This document shows positions 16,746 to 23,908 of a DNA stretch of 64,000 bases, piece by piece. The notes under the pieces were generated by a model. That model ran no database searches. It had not been told where the DNA came from and saw only the letters and a list, made by a program, of their open reading frames with translations. Source of the DNA: Bacteroidales bacterium. GTDB lineage: Bacteria; Bacteroidota; Bacteroidia; Bacteroidales; Marinilabiliaceae. The DNA lies in assembly GCA_024401295.1 (NCBI GenBank), contig JAKSLG010000004.1:62001-126000 (forward strand). Direction: 5' to 3'. How positions within the stretch are numbered: the first letter of the stretch is position 1; each line of letters begins with the position of its first letter. The position numbers were made by a program, and so were the translations under genes.

Positions 16746-18530
16746 TCAGAACTTCTCGTAGTTGTCAATGTCATACTCCTTGGTTGAACCCAGATTGATA
16801 GTAGCACCCTTGTGATGATCATTTGACGGCTGCTCCTGAGCTGGTTCTTCATGATTTTCTACCTTGGCAGTTTTCTTGTTTGACTCGTTCTTTGTGCTTG
16901 ACTTAACAGGGCTCTGGCTCTCTACGTTGCGCTCTGCGCTTTCGTCGAGTTTGAAGAAGCTTACAGCCGCCTTCAAATTAGACGCAAGTTCGCTCAACTG
17001 AACAGAGCTGTTTGTAAGCTCGTCTGCTGCCGATGCATTTTCCTGTGTAATAACATTGAGGTTCTGCATTGCCATGTTAATCTGTTCGGCACCAGTTTTC
17101 TGCTCAATAGAAGCAGCAGAGATTTCCTTAATGAGGACTGTTGTCTTCTCCATTTCAGGAACAAGGTCTTTAGCCTTATCACCAGCCAACTGCGAAACCT
17201 TCATACCACGAGCCACGAGGCTTACAATTTCGTTAGCAGCCTGCTTGCTTCGTTCTGCAAGTTTGCGGACCTCAGCAGCAACAACTGCGAAACCTCGTCC
17301 GTGCTCGCCTGCTCTCACAGCCTCTACGGCAGCATTGAGCGCAAGAATATTTGTCTGGAATGCGATATCGCTGATGATTGTGATCTTCTGTGATATCTGG
17401 CTCATTGCTTCTGCAGCCTCGTTTGAATACTGGCTTGAGAGTGTTACGTTCTCCACTGTTGCTGCCGTAATCTTCTCGGTTGCAATTGCATTCTCCGTAT
17501 TCTGATCGATGTTGGCAACCATCTCTTCGATGGCTGTAGAAACCTCTTCAGCACTAGCAGCCTGTTCAGAAGCACCCTTATTAAGTTTAAGTGAGTTTGA
17601 CTTAAGTCCATCGCCACTGTCAACAAGGTCGTTGGCATTTCTCTCGATGCTCAACACGATGTTACGTACGTTTGTAACCATCTCAGTCAAAGCCTCTGAC
17701 AACTGACCCAACTCGTCCTTGCTGTCAACTTCTACTGAAACTGTAAGGTCACCGTCACCGATAGCCTTTGCAAATGCAACGCCCTTCTTCAATGGAGCGA
17801 CGATTGTCTGATAGAGCATCCATCCAACGAATACTGACATTGCCATCACGATAAGGCTGAACAATATTACGAACATGAGCTGAACAGCTGACCAAAGGCT
17901 GATGCTCGATGCAATTTCCTCACACTTAACATTGCAGATTTCGATAAGTCTGTCCATCAAGACATTGATGTCGGCTGTAATGACGTTCACTTCACCATCG
18001 ACACCAACAAGTTCCTGGCTTCCGAATGTTGCCATGACGTCGTTATAGCTGTCGAAACTTGAAAGGTTTTCCATGATGGTTCTTTCATAGTCGAAAAGTT
18101 CAAGAACTTTTGTATTGACAGTGTCAAGAGTGCAGATGAAAGTAGAGTCCCAACCGCCTGTCTTCTTCTGAACCTCCTCATAGACAGCATAGAACTCTGT
18201 GTCAACAATGGCACGCAATCTGACCTTATATTCAAGATCTGGATTTGGTTCACCATATGCCCAGTTGAATGACAAACGGCTCGACTCAGTGACAAGCATC
18301 TGCATCTGGTTGAGATCTTCTCTCATTGGTATGTACTCTTCTGCCTCAACACTCTGCTGAACTCGCGTATAAACGTGAATTGCAACAGTGAAAACTGCAT
18401 TAAGTAAAATGAAAGCACAAATGATGCCGAAGCCCGTCAGCAATTTTCTTGCTATCGACATGTCGCTTGACATAAACTTGTTGATAAAAGCAAACCCCTT
18501 CATTGCGGGTTTATTTCCGCTATTTGCCAT
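16746..18530 (-). CDS. Methyl-accepting chemotaxis protein with C-terminal pentapeptide
   Basis: A 594-residue chemoreceptor: membrane helix at about 33-53, a helical periplasmic sensor domain of about 150 residues, a second membrane helix at about 208-232, HAMP at about 233-285, and the cytoplasmic signalling hairpin with the conserved tip ([20 protein letters not shown]). After the hairpin comes a flexible charged tail of about 80 residues ending in NYEKF. This fits the tether consensus (any, aromatic, two any, aromatic) by which receptors dock CheR or CheB. It is the only receptor in the window and lies 21 nt after the YfiR-like gene. The ligand is unknown. Confidence 0.95.
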   Translation of the reverse strand: MANSGNKPAMKGFAFINKFMSSDMSIARKLLTGFGIICAFILLNAVFTVAIHVYTRVQQSVEAEEYIPMREDLNQMQMLVTESSRLSFNWAYGEPNPDLEYKVRLRAIVDTEFYAVYEEVQKKTGGWDSTFICTLDTVNTKVLELFDYERTIMENLSSFDSYNDVMATFGSQELVGVDGEVNVITADINVLMDRLIEICNVKCEEIASSISLWSAVQLMFVILFSLIVMAMSVFVGWMLYQTIVAPLKKGVAFAKAIGDGDLTVSVEVDSKDELGQLSEALTEMVTNVRNIVLSIERNANDLVDSGDGLKSNSLKLNKGASEQAASAEEVSTAIEEMVANIDQNTENAIATEKITAATVENVTLSSQYSNEAAEAMSQISQKITIISDIAFQTNILALNAAVEAVRAGEHGRGFAVVAAEVRKLAERSKQAANEIVSLVARGMKVSQLAGDKAKDLVPEMEKTTVLIKEISAASIEQKTGAEQINMAMQNLNVITQENASAADELTNSSVQLSELASNLKAAVSFFKLDESAERNVESQSPVKSSTKNESNKKTAKVENHEEPAQEQPSNDHHKGATINLGSTKEYDIDNYEKF

Positions 18531-18551
18531 CGTATATTGTATTATTAATTT

Positions 18552-19061
18552 TTACAAAACTATCGCTGCAGTCATCGTTTCGAGCTTCGCACCGAATTGT
18601 ATGCCTGCATATGAAGCATTCTTTTTCGACAATTCGAATTTCAACTTTTCGTCGCGAACAACGAAGTTGATCATCGAACCATTATTCGCCGCTCCTTCCT
18701 GCTCGGTGATAATCAGCGTTCCTTTGCCAACAGTAGAAATGATCTTCTCTGAAACGCGGCCGAAACTAACCGAACTTGAGCAGTAGATAACCTGACACTT
18801 CTCAACCTCTTCTGCGCTCTTGAACTCCTTGATGACAACATCCTGGAATCCGAATTTCTTACCCGCAGACTGAGTACGCAACTGGTTTGCCAAATCCTTG
18901 TCGCGAATAACTCCGATAACGAAATCACCCTGCTTAGCCTCGTCTGACCAACCAATATAGCGTATGAAATTAAGCGTAAGCATTGCCTTCGCTTTTGTAA
19001 CCTGAGCCTGAGCTACAACTGGCAGAAGCATTACTGCCATTATGACTAACAACTTTCTCAT
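18552..19061 (-). CDS. YfiR-family periplasmic protein (DUF4154), first gene of the chemosensory operon
   Basis: A 169-residue protein with a signal peptide (cleavage likely after AQA near residue 19) and a YfiR/DUF4154 domain (KAMLTLNFIRYIGWSDE, GDFVIGVI, CQVIYCSSS, GTLIITEQ, INFVVRDEKLKFELS). In Pseudomonas YfiR is a periplasmic repressor of the YfiN diguanylate cyclase. Here the adjacent membrane partner is the chemoreceptor encoded 21 nt downstream, so a periplasmic accessory of that receptor is a plausible role. It follows the best promoter candidate of the operon. Confidence 0.82.
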   Translation of the reverse strand: MRKLLVIMAVMLLPVVAQAQVTKAKAMLTLNFIRYIGWSDEAKQGDFVIGVIRDKDLANQLRTQSAGKKFGFQDVVIKEFKSAEEVEKCQVIYCSSSVSFGRVSEKIISTVGKGTLIITEQEGAANNGSMINFVVRDEKLKFELSKKNASYAGIQFGAKLETMTAAIVL

Positions 19062-19122
19062 ATTCGTAAAGTTTTGTTTTTCAATTCTACAACACGTTTA
19101 TACACGCGTTTTCACCAGAGTT

Positions 19123-19154
19123 CAAAGTTACAGATTTTAACAATAATACGCAAA
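19123..19154 (-). promoter_or_regulatory. Promoter candidate for the chemosensory operon
   Basis: On the minus strand a TTTG (19151-19154) is followed after 20 nt by TAACTTTG (19123-19130), matching the Bacteroidetes TTTG/TAnnTTTG pattern. The predicted start is about 55 nt upstream of the YfiR-like ATG. It overlaps the end of ribF. Downstream gene spacing is tight through to the left edge, so it may drive the whole operon. Confidence 0.6.
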
Positions 19155-19158
19155 CATT

Positions 19159-20103
19159 TTAGAGTGTTTTTGTTCTCATAGCCAAAGACACGAAATAGCT
19201 TTCTGATTCTTCCACGTCTTTAACTATTTGATTCTCCAACTCTTTTAACGTTGCGAAACGCTTCTCGTCTCTTATACGTGAAAAAAATAAAATGGTCATT
19301 TTTCTACCATAAATTTTTTCAGAAAAGTCGAGTAAATGCGCTTCAATGCGTTGTTCGCGACCATCAATGGTTGGTCTCATGCCAATGTTTACGACTGCCT
19401 TGATCTGTTTTTCGGCAACTATCGCCATCGCGGCATAGACACCATTTGCTGGCAAAAGCTTGCTCTTTTCAGCAACGGACAAATTGGCCGTTGGAAATCC
19501 GATTGTGCGCCCAATGCCATCGCCATGTACAATTTCTCCCTCGAGTTCGTATGGTCGTCCAAGGAGATTGCAAACAGCGTCGATTGCTCCCGATTCGAGA
19601 TGACGGCGTATTTCTGAAGAGCTGCACGCACCACTTTCTGCAGATTCAAATTGCTCGCCCCGCGACGAAGAAAGATGCTCGCTTTCGCATATTGCCTGCA
19701 ACTCATCGAGAGTGCAGTTTCCAGAGCCAAAATGATGATTGAACCCCATGTGGAAATGCCTTGCATTCAGCTGTCCTACAAGGACTTCGCGCACGAAACG
19801 CGTCGGAGTCAGCATTGCAAATTGCTTTGTAAAATCAAGAATTACAAATGCATCTACACCAAGTTTTTCAATCTCGCGAGCCTTCTCGTCAAGAGTGCTT
19901 AGAAGTGAAACATCTCCTTTGCCAAGGACCAATTTCGGATGCGGCCAAAGAGTGACAACAACAGACTGAAGATGTTTGGTTTTTGCAATTGCGACCAGTT
20001 CTGAAATGAGTTTTTGATGTCCTTTATGAACGCCATCAAACATTCCGACAGTCACGGCACATTCGCCAAACTTAATGTTATCTATCTGTCTGTAAATTTG
20101 CAA
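19159..20103 (-). CDS. ribF: Bifunctional riboflavin kinase / FAD synthetase
   Basis: A 314-residue RibF. The N-terminal FAD synthetase domain shows AVTVGMFDGVHKGHQ near residues 16-30 and a GFNHHFG segment; the C-terminal riboflavin kinase domain shows GRTIGFPTANL and the VNIGMRPT segment. It converts riboflavin to FMN and then FAD in the cytoplasm. It follows the LRR gene by 36 nt on the same strand and may be co-transcribed with it, but no functional link is apparent. Length is normal for the family. Confidence 0.95.
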   Translation of the reverse strand: MQIYRQIDNIKFGECAVTVGMFDGVHKGHQKLISELVAIAKTKHLQSVVVTLWPHPKLVLGKGDVSLLSTLDEKAREIEKLGVDAFVILDFTKQFAMLTPTRFVREVLVGQLNARHFHMGFNHHFGSGNCTLDELQAICESEHLSSSRGEQFESAESGACSSSEIRRHLESGAIDAVCNLLGRPYELEGEIVHGDGIGRTIGFPTANLSVAEKSKLLPANGVYAAMAIVAEKQIKAVVNIGMRPTIDGREQRIEAHLLDFSEKIYGRKMTILFFSRIRDEKRFATLKELENQIVKDVEESESYFVSLAMRTKTL

Positions 20104-20139
20104 TTTGGCTCTCTTTTTAATAATGTTTAGACGGCAAAG

Positions 20140-21216
20140 TTATTGGTTCTCAGGCGAAATCTCGACATTTTCAGCATTATTCTCATCGATGACAGCCATT
20201 GTCATGACGTCATAGCTGTATCGCTTGCCCCACGTTGAACGATACGAATCTTTTGATTCTTCGTCTTTTACCTGAATTGAACGAATAGTCGTGTTCAGAA
20301 ACGCATAGCGTTCGAGTTGTGGTGCTACGACGGGCTTTGCATCAATCGTCTGAAGACTTCTGCATCCGTCGAAGGCATGAGAACTTATCTTGACGACAGC
20401 TTCGCCCAAAGTGAGCGAATTGAGGGAAACCATTCCGACACATACGTAAGGTGGAATGACCGTTATCGTATCGGGTGTCGATATTTCGGTAACTTCGCTA
20501 TCGCCAATGTAAAGATGGCCTGCATATTTGAGAGGATTGGAGTTATCACTCTGGAAATCAATGACAAACCAATCGTCAGTTGTGCCGTTGAACAGCACTT
20601 TGCGTAGTCCAAGACATTGATAGAAGGCACTTTTTTCGATTGTTGCCATTTTGCGTCCGAATGAAACTTTTTTTAGTCCATTACATCCGCTGAATGCTCC
20701 AAGCGAAATTGTCGAGGCATTGGGCATTTCGATTGAATCGAGTTTTACGCACCAGTAAAACGACTCACGTCCTATTGTTTCGAGCGACTCGGGAAGAATC
20801 ACTGTCTTCAGTTCCTTGAATCCTTTGAAAGCATTATCGCCTATCGAAGTAACGCCCTCTTCCACAACAACTTGCGTAATGTATGAACGATAGTCGAACC
20901 AAGGAATGACATGGTCAAAATTGTCCTCGACAAAGCCTTTTTTTCTGGCCTTGGCTTTTTTCTTGAGTTCTTTCTTTCGCAGTTTGGCTTTCTCCTTTTC
21001 GCTGAGTTCGATTTGCTCGCCAAATTCATCGACATCACCCATGTCGTCTGAACCGACGTAGCGCGTCGTAAAATTACTCATTGGACCATTGCCACTAATG
21101 ATAACCGTGGAGCCTTGCATACGCCATGTCAGACCATCACCACAAGAGCCCGACCTGTCTTGAGCAAGGACATAACTTGCCATAGAACAAAGGAATATGA
21201 GCAAAAGCATTTTCAT
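20140..21216 (-). CDS. Secreted BspA-type leucine-rich repeat protein
   Basis: A 358-residue protein with a signal peptide (cleavage likely after VLAQ near residue 19). A charged Lys/Glu stretch at about 74-95 precedes several BspA-like LRR_5 repeats (GVTSIGDNAFKGFKELKTV, SLETIGRESFYWC, TISLGAFSGCNGLKKV, MATIEKSAFYQCLGLRKV, VVKISSHAFDGCRSLQTI). Such repeats usually mediate binding at the cell surface. The ATG follows the stop of the TylF-like gene with no gap, so the two are translationally coupled. The ligand is unknown. Confidence 0.85.
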   Translation of the reverse strand: MKMLLLIFLCSMASYVLAQDRSGSCGDGLTWRMQGSTVIISGNGPMSNFTTRYVGSDDMGDVDEFGEQIELSEKEKAKLRKKELKKKAKARKKGFVEDNFDHVIPWFDYRSYITQVVVEEGVTSIGDNAFKGFKELKTVILPESLETIGRESFYWCVKLDSIEMPNASTISLGAFSGCNGLKKVSFGRKMATIEKSAFYQCLGLRKVLFNGTTDDWFVIDFQSDNSNPLKYAGHLYIGDSEVTEISTPDTITVIPPYVCVGMVSLNSLTLGEAVVKISSHAFDGCRSLQTIDAKPVVAPQLERYAFLNTTIRSIQVKDEESKDSYRSTWGKRYSYDVMTMAVIDENNAENVEISPENQ

Positions 21217-21960
21217 CTATAACTGCGAATTTTTCTTGTTTTTAATCATTATGACTGAACCATACATGTCTGGCAGCCACAAGAAATTTTCAGCAATTGA
21301 AGCTTCAAATGCATCGACACTGCGACGAACAGAATCCCAATTGTGGTTATAGTCATGTACAATCATCATGCCACCTTCAGACATGCGGGCATAACTATTT
21401 TTCATCACAGACGAAAGTTCTTCAGAATCAACGGTATCGATTACTGCGAGAGCTATTTTTTTTGAATCATCGGCGATTGTCTCGGCAGGTTTTCCAACGT
21501 GATATGTTACCTCGGATTCGCCAATTCGCTGTTTAAGTTTCTCAAGGTCAACGCCTTCGATGTGTATGACCTGTCGTGAGATTTCACCCTGACAGTTTTC
21601 ACGCACGATTTCGACATCACGATTTGCGAAACTATCGAATATGGCGATTTTTCGTTCGGGACTATGCATTCGCACGACGACTGGCATTTCAGCATCTTCG
21701 AGCGAAGCAAAAACCACACTGCCTTCGACATTATTCGTGTCGATTTGCTCAAGAGCAAACCAGAGCGAATAGAAACGTATTTTATCTTGTGTATGGCTTT
21801 CGGCACGTTCAATTTCACTTGGCAACTGTTTGCGTTTGCGCATCTCGAGCCATAACCAAGGCTTGAAAACCTTGAAATTCCAACCGCTCCAAAAATAGCT
21901 CAATGCCAGAATAACAATGACATTGACTATGATGATATTTAAAATTGTTATCAACGACAT
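21217..21960 (-). CDS. Membrane-anchored TylF-like methyltransferase-fold protein
   Basis: A 247-residue protein with one N-terminal membrane helix (about 6-25) and a cytoplasmic domain resembling the TylF/macrocin O-methyltransferase family: YSLWFALEQI, VEGSVVFASLEDAEMPVVV where the family has its glycine-rich SAM motif, KIAIFDSF, LAVIDTVDSEE, and GGMMIVHDYNH with the metal-binding DY. The glycine-rich motif is not well kept, so activity is uncertain. It is directly coupled to the secreted LRR gene. The substrate is unknown. Confidence 0.6.
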   Translation of the reverse strand: MSLITILNIIIVNVIVILALSYFWSGWNFKVFKPWLWLEMRKRKQLPSEIERAESHTQDKIRFYSLWFALEQIDTNNVEGSVVFASLEDAEMPVVVRMHSPERKIAIFDSFANRDVEIVRENCQGEISRQVIHIEGVDLEKLKQRIGESEVTYHVGKPAETIADDSKKIALAVIDTVDSEELSSVMKNSYARMSEGGMMIVHDYNHNWDSVRRSVDAFEASIAENFLWLPDMYGSVIMIKNKKNSQL

Positions 21961-22012
21961 AATCTAAACATGTATCGTCATATACGCAAAGAGGCCGATA
22001 AGTTTCAAAAAA

Positions 22013-23458
22013 CTATTCACCAATTTTCACGAGAGTCTTCTCCTGTGTGACACACGAAGGAATCTCGTGACGATAATGAGTCACATAAATGAGTGTTACT
22101 TCGGGCGACGAACAATATTGTTCAATAATGGCTTTTGCGAGTCTTTTCTTACCGATATCAAGACCATGAAGCGGCTCATCGAGAATGAGAAGCGAAGGCG
22201 TTTTGACAAAAACTCGTGTCAACATCACAAGACGCTGTTCGCCGTATGAAACTGTCAGGAAAGAGCGATTTGCAAGATGCTCTGCACCAAACGATTTCAT
22301 CCATTCCATCGCAAGCTTTCTCTGTTCGTCGTTAGGCTTTCTATAGAGACCGACTGTGTCGAAAAATCCAGATGCGACAACATCTATACATGGTATGTCT
22401 GCCTGATAATATGTGTGCATATCCGGCGACAGATAGCCGATATGGCTTTTGATTTCCCATATTGACTCGCCTGTTCCTCGTTTACAATCGAAGAGCGTGA
22501 TATCGTTTGCGTAGGCTTGTGGATTATCGCCACACACGAGCGAAAGAAGCGTAGATTTTCCGCAACCGTTGCGACCGAGAAGCGCCCATTTTTCGCCTCG
22601 ACGCACCGTCCAGTCAAGATCTTTAAGAATCTGCTTTGTAAAATAGCGTACATTGACCTTGTTCATGATAACGGCATTTTCGTATGGCCTTTCGAGTTGT
22701 CTTGCAGTCGTTGTCGGGAGCGTAAACTGCGGATCAGCAGCGCCAAAAAGTCGTTCATGCAACTGCTTGTCAACCATAAACTTATCAGTAGGAACAGCAC
22801 CCAGACAACACATTTTCTCAACAGGCACCACAGTCTGAACCATTGGAGGAATGTCGGCTGGATTACAAAGTACGAGAATGACCTGAATGCCTTCAGCAGA
22901 GATTTTTTTCAGGAGTTCATTGACGACATCGCGACTCTCTGCATCGAGACCGATGTAAGGATTGTCGATGACTATCAACTTTGGCATTCCAAGCAAAGCT
23001 CTGAAAATCTGCATCTTTCGAGTTTCGCCAGACGAAAGGAGAATGAGTCGTTTTTCGAGAATTCCACCTATGGCGAGGCTTTCGATGAGATCAGCATGAC
23101 GTTTGCAGTTTTCGCTGCCAAGAATGTCGATAACCATCGGCGTCTCTTCGTTTTCAGTTGCGTTCCAACGCTGTTGGTAATAAGTCGGCTTATTGTCAGC
23201 CATCGAATAGATGTCGCGAAACGACATGTATTTTATCTGGTCAGAAGGCAATTCGACATCACCGTCGGTAATGCTGACGAGCGAACCTTTACGGCATAAT
23301 TTGCTTCCTATGATTATATCGACAAGAACGGACTTGCCCGCACCATTAGGGCCTATGATGGCCACATTATTATCTTTTGGTATATCGAGGTTGATTGGTT
23401 CGCTGAAACGATAATCGGGATGTCCAGGAACAGCATCACGAAGTGTAATCTTTGCCAT
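22013..23458 (-). CDS. Soluble ABC ATPase with two nucleotide-binding domains (ModF-like)
   Basis: A 481-residue protein made of two ABC ATPase domains and no membrane segments. The first has a Walker A at about 36-43 (GPNGAGKS), a signature close to LSSGETRK and a Walker B VIDNPYIGLD, in which the usual catalytic glutamate after the Asp is N. The second has GRNGCGKS, a signature SYGEQRL and Walker B LILDEPLHGLD, which looks complete. This asymmetric layout matches the ModF/PhrA group, whose role is poorly known. It may be involved in molybdate-related or photorepair-like functions, but nothing nearby supports either. A TAACTTTG element lies at 23490-23497. Confidence 0.8.
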   Translation of the reverse strand: MAKITLRDAVPGHPDYRFSEPINLDIPKDNNVAIIGPNGAGKSVLVDIIIGSKLCRKGSLVSITDGDVELPSDQIKYMSFRDIYSMADNKPTYYQQRWNATENEETPMVIDILGSENCKRHADLIESLAIGGILEKRLILLSSGETRKMQIFRALLGMPKLIVIDNPYIGLDAESRDVVNELLKKISAEGIQVILVLCNPADIPPMVQTVVPVEKMCCLGAVPTDKFMVDKQLHERLFGAADPQFTLPTTTARQLERPYENAVIMNKVNVRYFTKQILKDLDWTVRRGEKWALLGRNGCGKSTLLSLVCGDNPQAYANDITLFDCKRGTGESIWEIKSHIGYLSPDMHTYYQADIPCIDVVASGFFDTVGLYRKPNDEQRKLAMEWMKSFGAEHLANRSFLTVSYGEQRLVMLTRVFVKTPSLLILDEPLHGLDIGKKRLAKAIIEQYCSSPEVTLIYVTHYRHEIPSCVTQEKTLVKIGE

Positions 23459-23731
23459 TAGAATGCTTTATATTGATATATTCTGGGCGCAAAGTTACGA
23501 AAAAACAATGCTCATAGCTGATGAAATGAATAATTAACGTCGGTCCAATACGTGAAAAACATCATGCGAAAAAGAGATGCTCGCCGAAAAAGTGCCGGAC
23601 ACGCAATTGACTTTAGACATAGATACTGATAATCTGCACTAAAATACAATTTATTGAGTTTTGAAGTCGGATAAGGCAGATATTCCTTTGAGCAAAACAA
23701 GCAGTCTCTTTACGAGTTTTATTAACAAAAG

Positions 23732-23762
23732 TTTGCACTATGTAAAACTTTTTATATCTTTG
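23732..23762 (+). promoter_or_regulatory. Promoter candidate P1 upstream of dnaE
   Basis: TTTG at 23732-23735, exactly 19 nt, then TATCTTTG at 23755-23762. This is a full match to the Bacteroidetes TTTG-N19-TAnnTTTG pattern. Transcription would start near 23768, about 140 nt before the dnaE start and upstream of a hairpin at 23819-23847. Confidence 0.65.
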
Positions 23763-23818
23763 CATTGCTAAAAGAGACAAACCTTTCCATAAATCCATAT
23801 ATACCTTATTAGAAATAC

Positions 23819-23857
23819 ATTGCGGATGCGTTGATGCGTTCCGCAATTTTTATTTTT
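23819..23857 (+). terminator. Terminator-like hairpin in the dnaE leader
   Basis: An 8-bp perfect stem, ATTGCGGA (23819-23826) with TCCGCAAT (23840-23847), is followed by a T-rich run to 23857. On the plus strand it looks like an intrinsic terminator or attenuator placed between the two dnaE promoter candidates. Confidence 0.5.
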
Positions 23858-23886
23858 GCGGACAACCATTTTTTTGCTTACTTTTG
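23855..23886 (+). promoter_or_regulatory. Promoter candidate P2 for dnaE
   Basis: TTTG at 23855-23858, 20 nt, then TACTTTTG at 23879-23886. The predicted start lies about 15-20 nt before ATG 23909, which supports that start codon over the upstream ATG at 23831 in the same frame. Confidence 0.5.
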
Positions 23887-23908
23887 CCAACAACAATTCC
23901 CGAACAAT

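Larger units (their letters stand above)
23459..23908. other. Divergent intergenic region with dnaE promoters and a hairpin
   Basis: About 450 nt between the ABC ATPase gene (minus) and dnaE (plus). It holds a -7 type element for the ABC gene (TAACTTTG, minus, 23490-23497), two promoter candidates for dnaE, and a terminator-like hairpin between them. Short frames on the minus strand (23512-23846) have no recognisable features and I do not consider them genes. Confidence 0.6.

Noticed and set aside
23512-23846. Short minus-strand frames between the ABC ATPase gene and dnaE
   Set aside because: They overlap the dnaE promoter candidates and hairpin, show no domain-like pattern, and would need promoters inside dnaE.
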